Origin: Acridotheres tristis
Lineage: Eukaryota; Chordata; Aves; Passeriformes; Sturnidae
Direction: 5' to 3'
NCBI GenBank assembly: GCA_037013685.1
Contig: CM072891.1
Span: 3,078,501-3,142,500 of the forward strand
DNA: 64,000 bases
Numbering within the stretch: position 1 is the stretch's first letter; each line of letters opens with the position of its first letter. The notes under the pieces were generated by a model. That model did no database searches. It was not told the DNA's origin and saw only the letters and a list, made by a program, of their open reading frames with translations. Shown piece by piece: positions 12,386-26,134 of this stretch. A program made the position numbers and the translations under genes.

Positions 12386-15300
12386 TTCTTATGACTATAA
12401 TTACAACAGAAGATACAGTTCTCTATAGCTTAAATTGCAACTTTGACAGCTGTTATCATATATCTGCTTCTTGTTTGATAGATTACTTAAAGCTTTCCTT
12501 AGCTGGCCACACCACTGCTGCCTGCTAGGCGTGCTGACAATGCTGACTCTAACACACAATAATACATCACATTCTTCTGCTCTTGGCCTACAACAAGTGA
12601 TTTACCATGTGCAAGCAAAGATTCTGTTCACACCCTTACAAAACAGGTTCAGTGTTGCTTGAGAATGCCAACTGTAAAAAACAACATCTTGGTATTAGTC
12701 TGGGAGGCTCCTAAATCTGGTGGTAGAACAACTTCTGCTTCACTCTATAGGAGCTAATGGCAGACTGAGAATATTTCTCATCTCAATATAGAGTTGCAGT
12801 TTAGTTGCTCCCTAAATTGTATGATGCTTTGCTGGAGATGTTGTTAGTAACATTTCTAGCTCTGAAACCACAGTTCTTACATCATGAAGTTTTATTCTAT
12901 AAGCCTTAGTACAGCTGATAAAACTTGGAGACATTTCTATTTCCTTTTACAGAAAATTCTATAGATAACAAAACCTTCTTTAACTGTAAAAGGTGAATTT
13001 GTCTTCCTCAGCTGATAGAAAAGTATATTGGTTCTCTGGTCAGAGATTCTCTCAAAGAATGCTGGTTCTCAAATTGATGGTCTTTTTTTGCCTCATGCAG
13101 TGCATGAAATATGTTATTCGTTTGACGATACAAGAGTTAGTTTAAAAATTCAGAATTGACTGAGTTCTCCTGAGTGAAAACCTGTCACATTCATGTATTC
13201 TCAAGTGGTCCTACATATGACTTAGTGAAGAAAAGTGCATATACTTATTCTGACTTTATGGATGTATAGAAAATTCTCTGGTGTGGTCTGCTGATATTAG
13301 TAAGGGACAGAATTTTGGTCAGCCCTACATAAACACATGAATTATTGAGAATTCAAAAATATTGTACATGGAATACTTGAAAAGATGCAGCAAAAATAAT
13401 TATCAGGTTTTTACATGGAACCTTATGTAACATGGAAAATACAATGAAATTAAATCAATGACAAAAAAATCACTGGCGTCTCCTAAAGAAATACATTTCC
13501 ATAAGATCTTCTTTATACTTTGACTTAACAAGAAAGTGATCTAAACAGCACTGATAAGAAGATAGGTGAGGAATCAAAAAGGGCATTTTTCATTTCTGTT
13601 TCAAATAATCCCCATTTACTTATTATTCTTTGCTGCATTTTTCCCTCCTGCTTTCCTTACATCTGCTTTCTAATTTTTTTTTTTAAATTTGCTTAGTCAA
13701 AAGGGAAAGGGAAGAATTTCTGGGACCATGTTAGAAAGACTTCAGTAACTCTAAGTGAAAATTCGTTTTATCATTATTTCCATTTTATAATTATTTCATT
13801 AAACCTAAAATATAAAAGTCTATTAAAAATCCAAATTTTTTTCTTACTTACCTCTTAAACTCTTATTTAAAAAAATTAGTTTATGAGATCTTAATGAAGA
13901 CTTGTGTATTTTTGATGATTCTTGAGATTTTTGCCTTGTAACAAATAAAAAGAAATAATAATGATGCTTAAAAAGTTTCACCTGGGAGTACATTCCCATC
14001 CAGAGAGCCCTGAATTTTACCTGGAAGGAGAGGATTTAAATGCAAGGTCACTTTTTATTCTTCATATCATCACTACTACAATTTTAGTGTATTAATGGTC
14101 TTTGCCATTTGTGAATTAACCAATCTCTTAAATCAATAAGCATGCTCAGCTGCTTGCCATTAAAATCAATCAGTGCCTCCCTTCTGTCTGATGTCATACT
14201 CAACTGTAAATATTAAGTAAGCTGTCAGCAGGTTTTTCATTGTGTTTCACCTTTCAGAAGATAGATTTCTTCTCTAACACTGGTATGTAGAACTCTTCTT
14301 AATTATTTCTGATATTTCCCTGTGGAATCAGGATCTCTTTAGGAACTGAAATGACTGTCCACTGTACTGAAAGGTGTAATATAAGATAAATGGTTTGCAA
14401 TTACTGATGTTTTAAAAATTAACATAACAGAAAAAATTGTGACATTATTAATAAAGACTGGAGAAATACATTTGGAAATTACTGCACTTTGTTTAGATAT
14501 TAGCCAGTAGAATTACCTTATATCTCCATGGTCGAATTTGGAAAATATGCAGGTCAGTTATGCCTAGATATGACTTATTTGTGTTGGGATTCAATTTGCA
14601 AAAATCTCATAAATGCACTTTCATGATCTTCTGATTGCTGTGTATATGAGACAAATGAGACAAATTCTGTTTCATTTATTTCATGATAAATGCAGAGAAA
14701 TTAAAATTATTTCAGAGGAATTGATTTTCAACTCTAATGCCCAGAGGAGCTCTTCATTGCTTACACAAAGAAGAAAAGAACAAAGATATTAAAATTAGCA
14801 CATGTGGGACTTAATCCACTCACTTTGACAAAGGGAAATGCAAATTATAAATGAGATAAAAAAGACATGTGAATGCATGCTTTTCTTGAAGCCAGCAGAA
14901 AGTGATAGACCTGTTACTCTTGCCAGGGCTGGTGTAGTTGGTGGAATGATTTGGATTTCTGATGAAGAGAGAGGTCCGTGTTAGCCTTTCCCACTTCTTG
15001 TGTTGAATTAACCAACTTTGGGATCAATGGGGTTATGCAGAATCTGCTTTATCTTGGGTCTAGGTAGTCTTTTTTCCACAATGTTCCACAATGCTGGACT
15101 AATCAGACACCATTCTCCAAACTGAAGTTACACTGCTTGAACTGATTCATACTAAAGCCCAATTTGCTACACATTTGCATTTCAGGTTTGAGTCTTGTGG
15201 CCAAACATGCTTTTTAAGGACTTGATATTCTGTGTGAAGTCTATTTTTTAGGACTCTTACAACTTTTAGTTGTAGCAAACTTGAGATTTAAATAGGATGT

Positions 15301-15529
15301 CATAAAAAATTAGACTTCCCAGTTAGCAAAAATATAGTTAATCCATTTGTTATCTCCATCTCAATAATATGACAGGATCTCACATAAATGAATTTGAATG
15401 ACATGTACTTGAACTTCATTTAACACTTCAGGGTAGTAGACTGATATTTCCACATGGACATCTCCTCAAAATCCAAAATACTTGACTATCTTTACAGACT
15501 GATGGCAAAATCTTTCTACCATGATCATT
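12386..15529. other. Unique AT-rich non-coding DNA
   Basis: No gene is recognised. 13980-14260 is a stretch of higher complexity, discussed as a candidate element in the findings. A minus-strand GAGGTAAGTAAG at about 13844-13855 resembles a splice donor but has no coding-like exon upstream. Confidence 0.6.
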
Positions 15530-15935
15530 ATAGAATCACAGAATGGTTTGTATTGGAAAGAGCCTCAAAGATCATCTTGTTCCAACCCTCCTGCCATGGG
15601 CAGGGCCACCTTCCACTAGAGTGGGTTACTCAAAGTCCCATCCTATATGGCTGTGAACAAGTTCAAGAATGGGGCATTCACCACTTCTCTGGACATGTTC
15701 CAGTGCCTCTCACCATAAAGAATTTTTTCCAAAAATTTAATGTAATCCCACCCTTTTTCAGTTTAAGGCCACTAGTCCTTGTCTTATCACTACATGCCTT
15801 TGAAAAAAGTCCTCTGCAGCTCTCTTGCATGCCTGTCTAAGTACTGAAAGGCTGCTGCTATAAAGTCTCTCTGGAGTCTCCTCTCCTCCAGGCTGAACAA
15901 CCCCAATTTTGATAATCTCTGTACTATATACCAGG
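15530..15935 (-). mobile_element. CR1 LINE, 5'-truncated copy
   Basis: This is the 3' end of an avian CR1 non-LTR retrotransposon lying antisense. On the minus strand the element ends at the low coordinate with ATTCTGTGATTCTA (15532-15545), nearly two units of the ATTCTRTG tail repeat of bird CR1. Family landmarks seen on the plus strand are TTCCAACCCTCCTGCCATGG (about 15580-15599), GGGCAGGGCCACCTTCCACTA (15598-15618), the AAAGAATTTTTTCC block near 15717 and CTCCAGGCTGAACAACCCCA (15885-15904). Similarity fades after about 15935. Only the last ~400 bases remain, covering the end of ORF2 and the 3' UTR, so the copy cannot move. The plus-strand open frame at 15454-15840 is antisense to this element and is not a gene. 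Confidence 0.93.
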
Positions 15936-18900
15936 CATTTCAGTTATCTCTGAAATGAAGTATCATACCAAAAGTGGCTCACTTATAGCTCCAAACTGAA
16001 AATAAGTTACATGTCTGACTGAACTTCACTGGAGTCTTATGTCATTTGAATGAAAATGTCCAGCTGGAATTTGTCTACTGGGAATCTTGATGAAATTGCC
16101 ATGGGGATTTTTTACTAACCTGCCATTTCAAGTCTCAGCAGATGAACTGAAATTTCTGAAAAGCACAGCACCCTACTGTACTTTACTAGAGGGCTGATAC
16201 AGTACAGGCTTTATGAAGGTAGTGGCATAAAACCAAATCCCTAAAAACTCTGGGAAGAAAGCTGAGTGCTCGTACTATTGCATTGTGAATTTACTGGAAA
16301 TTTGAACGGAAAGGTGTTAGAACTCTCACTTAACTATAACATTTATGCTGTCTCTGCTTGATGTTTCATTTTGGAATCTTCTAAATATACTCTACCAATG
16401 GCAGAAATACCGTCCAAAACTTATACATTGCTGATGTAGTTTTACACTTCTAAGTAGTAGATGATGACTTCTGGCTTTTTTTTAAAATCTGATGTCACAG
16501 AAGTTATTAGGAGATATTAGCCTGTTTCTTCAATGATATGTCCTTGCAGAGACTGCAGAACCTTCCATATTTTAAAGACAGCAGGGCTTAATTTTTATCT
16601 TAGCAGCTACTTTTGATGGTGAAAACATATTCCCATTTTACTTCACCTTTCTATTGCTCTAAAAGCTAGTCTTGACCAGCTCTTTGCCTTGCCCTTTACT
16701 CTGATTTTCCCAAGTGGATTTCAGGGTTTTTTTTCAGCTAATTAAAATGAAACAAAAACTGAATTGTCTTTTGAAATGGCCCTGTGATTTATTAATGTCT
16801 TCAGCTGGAGCTTCCTAGGCAATTCTATGGCAAGCAGTACTGCTTTCATGCAAAGAGATTGCTGCTTCTAGGGAAACTTTAGGTAGGTAAGACAGATTCC
16901 TTGAATTGTTTCTCTTCAGAGACTAAGTTACATGAAAAAATTAATTTCTTAGGTTATGTGATGGGTCATAATAATGACTTCATTTCAGTCAAATCACCCC
17001 ATAGACTATAACAAATTCCATTTCAGATGTAATTTTAAAAATTATTTTTCATTGAGCCATCTTTAAGTTACTTGTTCAAAAGCTCAATTCAATACACTGT
17101 AATACAGTTTACTCTATTAATTTCATCAACAGAGATTATCCTTCATGGAAAATGGGTACTTTTCCCTCAAAGCAGCACATCTAGAATCAAGTCCTGAATG
17201 AGTTTGCTTCGAAGCTGAGCTAAAATGTATAAGAAATACAGTACAAATTTTTATTATTAACCACTCAGCTTTAAATAATAAATGTATAGGATTTTAAGGT
17301 ATATGACATATTTTTTGAATTTCATATTTTCCCCTTTTTTGTTAATCTTATTATACACATTGTAATAGTTTTGCTTTTTCAGCTTTTTCAATCACAATAG
17401 GTATTCTGTTTTGTTCTATAGTTTAATTTTCTCTGGTCTTGATGAATAGCTTAAACTGCTTAAAGTTTTTATTCAGTTTTGTATTTGTTGGGGCTTTTTT
17501 GTTTAGCTTGTTTGAACATACTTTTTTACTAATGCACCCTTTCTCAGTTTATTTGATTCAATTAATTTGTTAATTAATAATTAATAAATAATTAATATTT
17601 TCTTTCTTTAGAGAACAACCGCTTTGGACGCATCACAACTCGAATTAATAGTGAATCACCTCATATTATTAAAATCAATTTGCAGTCCTTATTATAGTAA
17701 TCTGGACTAAAAATGCTGTATCACTACTTAGGCGTAATTTAGTTTCAGAAATGAGAAATAAATCTGTGCTCTTTCTTTTCCATAGCTGGTAAACTGGGAA
17801 AAGAATAATCTTTGTTTTCTGCATTACAATCTGAGGTTACAAATAAATTTATAAATTAATCTGGAGTCATTACAAAGAAGAAAAAATCAACACAATTTTA
17901 CAAATGCTTGTGCAAAGGCCTGGTTTTGCTTCAATGAAAGGGATCCTTGAATGTAGTTGTCTCAGACCAGACACTACCATCCATCAACCATTATGCAAAT
18001 GATATCACAATCTCAGATTTTCCAAGGTGTTTCAAAATATGCATTTATTCCATCAAAATGAGGAATTATTATCTTAGGATTTTTAAAAATTTCATTTCAT
18101 TTACTTTATTATAGCACAAAATCTCTGCAAGAATTATGATTTACTATGTTAAGAAGCAGTGGGATACTTTTTGGCCTGATGTATAAACCTTGTCAAGATA
18201 GCCTCTTCTTATGTTAGGGTTGCCTATTTGTATCTATGCAAGTTAAACAGCAAACATTTGTTTGAATTTTTTGATTATATTGGTAGTTTTAATAAACAAT
18301 AATAAACAGGTCTTCATTTAACACATTTATCTAACTCAAATGTGGCTTGACTTTTTTTGATGAACAATATATAATCCTTGCATAACTACAAGAAAAGTAA
18401 TCATTGGACTGAGTTAGATACTAACCTGTTTGTGAAAACAAGTATCTAAGCTGGTCTTAAAGCTGCCCTAAACAACTTTCTCCAGTGTGTTATTCATTGC
18501 TTTTCACTAAAGTCTTTCTCAATCACTGTACTCCAAGGTTTAAGACTATTGGTTTTTGTTTACAAAAAAACCCAAACAGAAAAACAAACAAATAAAAAAA
18601 GATGTCTTTTTTTTTGCAGTGGGCAGAAGATAAGATACCAAAACTATTTTACAACTTCAACCAACTGTGTCATATTGCTTCCTGAAAGCAAATTAACTCA
18701 TAAATGAATAACTACAAATTTACAAACATGCTCTCAATTAATGTTGGCATAAATGAATGAGATGCTAATTGTTAAAATGTGTGTTGAGTTTTATTATTAA
18801 TGATGCATTCAGATTTTTTCTGCTTTCAGCATTATTGTGTGCTTTCTTGATTTCACATTATTGGGCCCAGAATTACTTGTGTACATGTGTTCTGTTGATT

Positions 18901-19199
18901 ATAGAGTAAAAATCCAACATAGGATAGGACCAATCCAGCTGAGAACAATCTCAGACAGCAGCCAAGAGCCAATGCTTTGAAAAGACTGCATGCTCAGGCA
19001 AGTACAGTGTGGTACCACTTCTCCATTTCTGGCAACAAGGATCAACAAACCAGAAGCTGTATTCAGATCAATAAAATTTAGTAGATCCCATCATTCAAAA
19101 GCACCACTGTTTAATAATACATATTGTGCACACATTTCATAATACTTGTTTTAAACATGCTGCTGGTAATTTAATTGGTGCCTCGTAACTCCTCCATTA
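15936..19199. other. Unique AT-rich non-coding DNA
   Basis: No gene is supported. A TTAATTAATAATTAAT-type tract at 17560-17600 precedes the exon-like or conserved-looking segment at 17612-17697. Confidence 0.6.
17612..17697 (+). other. Exon-like or conserved segment of unknown status
   Basis: A pyrimidine-rich acceptor-like string, TATTTTCTTTCTTTAG, ends at 17611. It is followed by an unusually CpG-bearing stretch (CCGC, GACGCATC, CTCGAATT) with two frames open. One frame runs 27 codons from 17614, beginning NNRFGRITTRINSES, to TAG at 17695-17697. No donor follows within the open stretch. It could be a short terminal exon, a conserved non-coding element or chance. I do not recognise the peptide. 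Confidence 0.15.
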
Positions 19200-19305
19200 T
19201 ATGTGTGTGTGTATATATATATATGTATATATATACTCTCTCTCTATATATATATTTGTATGTATACATGCACATATATATGATAGACAGATATAGATAT
19301 GAGAG
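19200..19305. repeat. Compound TG/TA/TC microsatellite
   Basis: Runs of TGTG, TATATA, CTCTCT and ACATATA follow each other, then GATAGACAGATATAGATATGAGAG. It is a dinucleotide array broken by point changes. The small frame across it encodes only repeat-derived Tyr/Ile/Leu. Confidence 0.9.
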
Positions 19306-22300
19306 TCATCATTCTTTTCTTGATTCTATGAACATCTATGTTACATTTCTGCCATCTCTTTTCCAAAATGCCATATTCTCATCTGCCTAGCTTCTCCCTG
19401 TGTAAAAACACATCTCTTATCAAGTGTACTGGTCTTTAATGTCTTTTATTTTCTTCTAATAATAATGTATTTCTCTTGATACTGGGACCAGAGCTGCTCA
19501 CACTGTTCAAGTGAAGTAGGTGTTTAAATACTCTGAGGTTTTGGGCTGTAGCCCACATACACTTACTCATTGTGTATCAAGACAATGGAGTCAAGAGTTT
19601 AATGATTTGCAGCAGTTTAAATTTATTAAGAACTTGAAGACAAAGGAGGATCTTATTGAAACCAGAAGCTATAGGGTTATGTCCTGATAAATGCTATATT
19701 TACTCAATGCTTTTATATGAATTAAGTCTAACATGTTGACTTGCATATTTAAAGTTAAGTTGCAAATAAGTGCTTTGTTGGACTGAGTCCCAGAAATCTG
19801 CCTTCTTGAAAGAGTCCACAGAGGTTCATCAGCAAAAGTTCACTGCTAGCACAGAAGTTGCCTATATTTTGCAGAGAAAGTCTGCTTACTTTGTCCTTGA
19901 CCTAGTATAGTCTGTTCCACCGTTTGGAAACTTCCCCCAAATATTTTTTCTTCAGTAATTTCTCAGATAATATTGCCTTAAATGTCCTACCACTCTTATC
20001 CCTTTTTATTAGAAACTCTAGCTAGTTATAGATGACATCTTCCTTTTGCTCTTCCAGGTTTTTAAAGCATTATTTCCTTTGTCATTCATTATAGTACTTT
20101 CAATAAATATTTTAAACTTTTTGTTTTATAATTTAGTTTTTAGCATTTAACATGATTTTCCTTTACACATAGTTACTTTTACTTGTAATTGTCCCTTCTG
20201 CTCTGTGTATAATATCTTTTTCACTCTCATTATCTCTTTGGGAACAGACATTTTTAAAATGTCTGATACCAAGATTTTTTCAGTCTAATCTTCAGGGTCA
20301 GAAATAGTGCAAAGAAGTCCCTTGTTCTGGCAGGTTTTATAGCTCACCTGCCTGATAGAGTATAGAGTATTTCTCCCTACAGATCTAACTGATATATGTT
20401 AGGAGAAAACAGGGGCTAACCTAAAGATGTTCTTTCTCATTACTGCTGATACGTTTGAAACTACACAAGGAATAATGCGCCTGGTAAATCTAAAGACTAA
20501 TATAGTTTGCTCTTTCAGTGAGATATAGTGAAGTAACAAATCAACTTTTTAGGGTTAGAAGCCTCTTGAGCTTTCTTTTTTTAATCAGACTATTGATTTT
20601 CTCGCAACATTCATTGTCTAAAACTTGATCACTGCCACTTTTCACCTTCATACAACAGGATGTACTGCAGCCTGAATAAAATATCTTGAAGTTCACGGAA
20701 CTCCAGATGAAAATAGAAATCTTAATTTTGTTTTTTGTCGGTAAAACCACTCCTGTAAAAGAAGGAATGTTGCAAAATGTTTGTTGTATTTTAACACTTC
20801 ACCCTGTAAAATACATTTTTACATATGTAATAAAATTATAAAATACATTATAATAATTAGTCACCTTGTGACCAGTATGCAGATGTTACAAGGTGTACTT
20901 TATCAAGGCTCAAGCTAGCAGTGATGAACAGAGCTATTATGGGGTGATATGTACAATTTCTCATACATACCATGTTTCCCCTATGAGAACAGAAAATTTA
21001 TGAAATGTAATCAGTATCAACAAAGCCTTCGCTCTTCTGTAGAGCAACACAGTCTGAGTCCTGATAAAAGAATTTAATACAAAACACTTTAAAAAAATTA
21101 CAGAATTTCATGGCAAAGTAAATATTTTAAAATTAATTTATATCTCTCTCTCTTTCTCTGCAATCAGACCCTCCATAGTTTGGTGCAGTTTTCTCTTTTT
21201 CCTTTATTGGCTCATGATATTTTTCCAATGTCCTGATATTAACTTAAAGCATCTTGTATACTATCATAAAAACAAACTTCTTTTTTTTTTAAACCATGAG
21301 GATAAAGAAGCCAACTCTGCAAAAGTGTTTCAAGCCCAGTACAGCTGGTTTTAGGGTTTTTTTATGGCTGTTATTCAGTTCCAAAGTCCCATAGGAAATG
21401 TTGCTTTTAGCTTTTCTTTAAAATCAAAAAATGCACCTCAAAATACTTAGAATCAATTTCAGCTTATAAAAAAAGGAAAGAAAAACATAAGTTCATAAGA
21501 AACTCTCAAATCCTGCAATGACTCTAGAAAGTCTTAGTCCTCCTTTCGATACACTATGTCCTTTCTGGTGATTTTATTTTCTTCAGATCTGCTTAACTGG
21601 ATAAAAGGGGAGTCATAAACTATGGTATAAAGCAGAGGATACTAGGGAGAAGAAAGGGATCTATTTGTCCCTGTGGAAGTCCTACACCAGTACCAGCTAA
21701 TTTTCACTTGCAAAAATAAAAATCTCTTCAAGAAAGAAAGAAAAAAGAGCCTGAGGCAAACAGAATGAACTACTGTAAAATTTTAAAATATGTATGCAAT
21801 CAGAGGGAAGTCTGAGATTAAGTGGAAACATGCTATTGATATGCTGCTGTAGCTGGGATTAGATTGGTACAATCACTTTGTCTGAAAGCAAGTTGTTAGT
21901 TAGGCAGTGAAATCAGAGGACTAAGACATTTTCTGAAAATTAATAACTTGTTGGTATGGTCCAATGACCACCAAAACCGTGAAAAGCAAATCCAGATAGT
22001 TATCAGCCCTCCAGATATTTCTTACATTAGTGTTACCATATTCTTAGATGATAAAGAGAAATTATTTTCCAGTTGACATTTCTCATGTATTTTGTAAAAA
22101 CAGTCAATCGACTGTAATAATAAACTTTGTAATAATTCAGAGGGTCTGAAAAAAATATTTCATGTTTCAGATCAAGAAACAAGCATGTTTAAATGTCAGT
22201 TAGATTTTGAGGGTTTGTTTTCAGGGAGTCTGATCTTATAGATGGAAACTCCTGAAGATGACACAGAAAGTGTATGTAAGGATAGTAATACATCCCAAGA

Positions 22301-23060
22301 CTCATATTTGTGGTTTGTTTGGGGTTTTTTTTGACTTAGAGTTTCATATGAAATAATTCAGTTCTTTCAGGATCTTTTAAAATTAACTGCTGCTCTAGAA
22401 ATTAATCAAATGTTACCTATATAACCTTGGAGCATCTTAGTCACTATATAGCAGCAAAGAGTATACATGTAGAATGAAAATGAATTAAATAGATATCACA
22501 AGTTAAGATAATTCAGATAAGTACTGACATGTTAGAGGCATTGTAACAATAAGTTTATAAGAAAGAAATCTTTGGTACATAAAAATAGATATTTACAGTT
22601 CTTTTGGTACATCAGTTGGGCACCTTTAATACGAAGCAATGGAGAAGCAGTGCATGATAATGAGATTCCTAGAAGACAGAAAATGCCAATTTATACAGGG
22701 AAAAGAGGAAGATGAAAGGGAGGTATAGTCTATTGAAAAATATTCACATGTTTTAAAACAAAGAAGGACTGTCAGCCTGCAGTGATCAGCTTCGACAGAT
22801 AGAAATTAATTATATTTTGTTTAAGAAGCTGCCTCTGCAAACTTGGTCAATTTTAAAAAGCACATTAGATTTTTCAAACTGGCTTTCCAATTACCTTGGA
22901 TGGCAGGCAAAGAGCTTTGAAATGGAATTTGTTTTAAATTGGTAAATGCAACCAATTCTGACTGACAGTATTTTCATAATTCATAACATAGTGTTACTGG
23001 TCAATGTAATTCTAAGAGGTACACCAAAAGAAGCTTTCTTTTCTTTCAAACATCCACAAG
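19306..23060. other. Unique AT-rich non-coding DNA
   Basis: No gene or recognisable repeat is seen. A short TCTCTCTC tract lies near 21140-21160. Confidence 0.65.
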
Positions 23061-23100
23061 ATGAGGATATCAGGGAAAAACTGCAGAGATATTATTTAAG

Positions 23101-23283
23101 GCAGACTGGATGAAGTAGAAAAGAGGAAAGAGCTTGCCCAAGAGGAAAACAATGTTGCTTGCAAAATTATATATGAGCCCTTCCAAGCAACAGTATAGTG
23201 TAGTGAAAATATACCATGCTGACATTAGGAAATGTACCATCCTGGTGTTGTTTATTGGACCTCATGGTGTGTATGACGTCCAG
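23101..23283 (+). other. Exon-like segment with perfect splice-donor match; weak guanylate-kinase-like reading
   Basis: CAG at 23281-23283 is followed by GTAAGTAT, a perfect vertebrate donor match. Upstream, one frame reads TILVLFIGPHGVYDV just before the donor. That is loosely like the start of the guanylate-kinase domain of MAGUK scaffold proteins (family pattern of hydrophobic strand, then G-x-x-GV). A different frame just upstream reads KIIYEPF, loosely like the YEEV that precedes that domain. The two frames disagree, the lower one hits TAG at 23116-23118, and no good acceptor opens the frame. If it was an exon it is broken; chance is at least as likely. Confidence 0.12.
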
Positions 23284-23290
23284 GTAAGTA

Positions 23291-24196
23291 TAAATCACCT
23301 GTCAGAATTGCTAGGCAACAGAGCTCAGTCTCTGGGATGACTGTGCAAGGAATGTTTTCACCATTTTTTCATTGGCTGACTGGGTTGTCTTTTCCAGCTT
23401 GCAGGAAAGCTATATAGGTGACTTTCTAAAATGAAACAAAATGTTTCTCCTTCAGCCATTTTTATAATTTTTTGACTGAATTTAATTCTCAGTAGATTTA
23501 TATTCTCAAAGCTCCATAAATGCAACAACAGTGATTTCTTGAAATTCATGGTATTCCCAGAGAGTGGACTCAATAGGAAAAACTCATCAAATACAAAGAA
23601 ACATGAAGAGAAATTTCTTTAACAAAATTTTGAGAGAACCTACAAGTAACAGAGGAACAGATAATAGCCTTTTTTTTTTTTTTACATGACGGATTTTAAT
23701 TTATAATTTTTTATTAAATACATATGGTGTAACTTGTTGCTAAGTTGTGTTGCTATCACTGCCACCTCTTCCTCAGCCAAAAGGGCAATGGTATTTTGTG
23801 GGAGGTGGAGATCTATCACATTTGTGTGATTTTTGATGCCTATTCTGCAAACTACCTGCTAGAAAAAAACATGTTATAATATAAATTTCATAGAGTTATT
23901 TTTTAAGAAGACAATACTTGAAACAGATCATGTAACAATATTGAACTCAATTAAGTAGTTGCCAATACATTGCAACTTTTTCCGCTTTGGTGGCAAATAG
24001 ACCATCCACATTAAAAAAAATAAGGATTAGGGAGTGTAATTAAAATGTTCAATGCTGGTGTCATAACCTATATTAGTTCTCAATTGCTTTATTAGGCAAA
24101 AGAAAGCACCTCTCCAACTGGCATTTATCAACACCACTTTTTCTTCATTGTTAACAAGTGTGCAATTACTACATAACTAAAGGCAAGAGCACATTT
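23291..24196. other. Unique AT-rich non-coding DNA
   Basis: Nothing is recognisable. A T-run sits near 23671-23684. Confidence 0.65.
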
Positions 24197-24220
24197 AAAA
24201 AAAAAAAAAAAAAAAAAAAA
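24197..24220 (+). repeat. Poly-A run (24 A)
   Basis: 24 uninterrupted A. There is no processed gene copy upstream and no flanking duplication that I can see, so it is treated as a mononucleotide microsatellite and not a retrotransposition tail. Confidence 0.9.
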
Positions 24221-26134
24221 GCCAAACCATGTATTGTGTATTTTTGGTGATCCTTTGATAAACAAGATTAACAAGAACCTTGTAAGAATGTTCCTTCTTT
24301 CATTCCCTGAAAAAAATATCATCCACCATCCCGACTGTATACTTACGTGGGTTGTAAAGAAAGCAGTGTCTGGGGTGATGCTGCTAGTTTTGTTTAATCT
24401 TCCATACACTGATAATTAACCACTACCTATTCAAAGAGACAGCATAGCAGGAAAAAGAAGTAGAGCACCATCAGTAACCTCAGGGTTTCAGAAATCACCA
24501 GTAAATTTCCAAACTTTCAGAAAATTGCAGAATTTTGTAAAGACAATGTAATGATTTTAGGCAGATCTGTGTTATGCATATATGCATTAAAAATGATCAG
24601 AAATGGTAAGTTTTAGGTAACATGCAATATTTGGTCTACTTGGTGTTTGCCCATTACCTCTTGGAATCCACTAATTCTTTCTCTTTTTCTAGAGAAAGCA
24701 CTATAACTTTTGCATACTTCTCCACTCTTATAAATATGCCTACATCTAGCAATCACTCACAGTTTCCTTTCACACGTGCTTTCACTTGGGCACTCTTTTG
24801 TATTTTTCTTGCCCTTGCCCTCAGCTCCCTATTCCTGTCATACATTGCACTTTCTGACTTTCTCCCTGAAGTGGGTAACTTCATAACAGAGTCTAATGTT
24901 TGCACCAGCCTCTTAATATGTGATTACCAGTACTAAAGTACTCTTATTTCATTTCTTGAAATAATCGAACTTTAATTAATATATTCACTTAAATTGAATA
25001 TGGAAACATGGAAGAATATCTCCTGACAAAAGACTAGTCAGATTTAACATGCCTTATAAATATAATTCCGAGAAAATACAGTCATTATTTCCCATGTCTC
25101 TGTCTTATAATTATGCCTTACTATATTAAATGTAGTTATATTATGAACATTGATTTATGTTTATTAACTTAATGTTATATAGCAAAAAAATACAGCTAAG
25201 GGACACACATTACACAGTTCACTAAATCTTTAAGTTTAAGAAAATCTAGATTTCACTCCTGTCCGAGATAATCTATAGATCCTTCCACAATGATACAAGC
25301 CCCTTCATTTGTTGATTTTGTAACTTTTTGCAAGGTGGCAACTAATGCCACGTGAAAATTGAAACTAATGAGTTGCTCAACCTCAATTTTTCCACAGTAC
25401 TCCAGTAGTTAACAGAAGAATAATGAGTCCTCTTTTCTCTGAACAACAGCTAGCAAATATTCAAGTCTGAAATTTCACAAAGAAAATAGAGTGAATGTCT
25501 AGAAAACTAGATGCAGTTTATAATGGGACTCATCATGACTGTCCAGACAGCAGGTGCTGCCAAATATACTAAGAAAAAAAAGCCCCAAGAATAATTAACA
25601 GTGAGATAGATCATACTTATATATAATTGTCTTTGCAGCTAACAAAGGAAATTTAAGAAATGCATCACACTGAATGTAATATAAAAAATATTTATTTTTA
25701 TTCAAACTGGGTAATATTTTTCTGAATAAATATAAAAAATAAACAGTTACAGAAATTTGCATCAAAAAAATTTGAAAACCACAAAAACACGAAAATGTTT
25801 TAATAAATAAAGAAGGCTCATTAAAAGAGTAATTCATAATACTAACTACAAGTTCAAAGCTAAATAAATAAGGCACTTTGTGACAAGTAAAGCATGTTTA
25901 GAGTTTCATCTTTCCACATTTAAACATAATTGTTTTATATTTATACAGTCAGTTAAAGGGAGTTTTTGGAACTAGGGATTAGCAATCATGAATTTACCAA
26001 AAGAACATCACTATATTCCTCTAATATGCCTGTTTTATTGTGCTTTGCAAGCACAAAGATGTGTCAGTATTCTGATAAAAACTAAAATTAGCATTTCTTT
26101 TTGTCCTGTTCTGATTTCAGCTGGTAATATTTGG
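24221..26134. other. Unique AT-rich non-coding DNA
   Basis: No gene is supported. Frames at 24622-24936 and 25595-25876 are T-rich or A-rich chance runs. Confidence 0.65.

Noticed and set aside
13844..13855. Minus-strand splice donor GAGGTAAGTAAG
   Set aside because: The sequence that would be its exon is AT-rich with no coding character and no matching acceptor.
15059..15100. Tandem CCACAATGTT/CCACAATGCT as part of a repeat family
   Set aside because: Only two short units; a small local duplication.
15454..15840. 128-codon plus-strand frame
   Set aside because: Nearly all of it lies antisense to the CR1 3' end.
24197..24220. Poly-A run as the tail of a processed pseudogene
   Set aside because: No coding-like sequence, polyadenylation signal pattern or flanking duplication is visible upstream.
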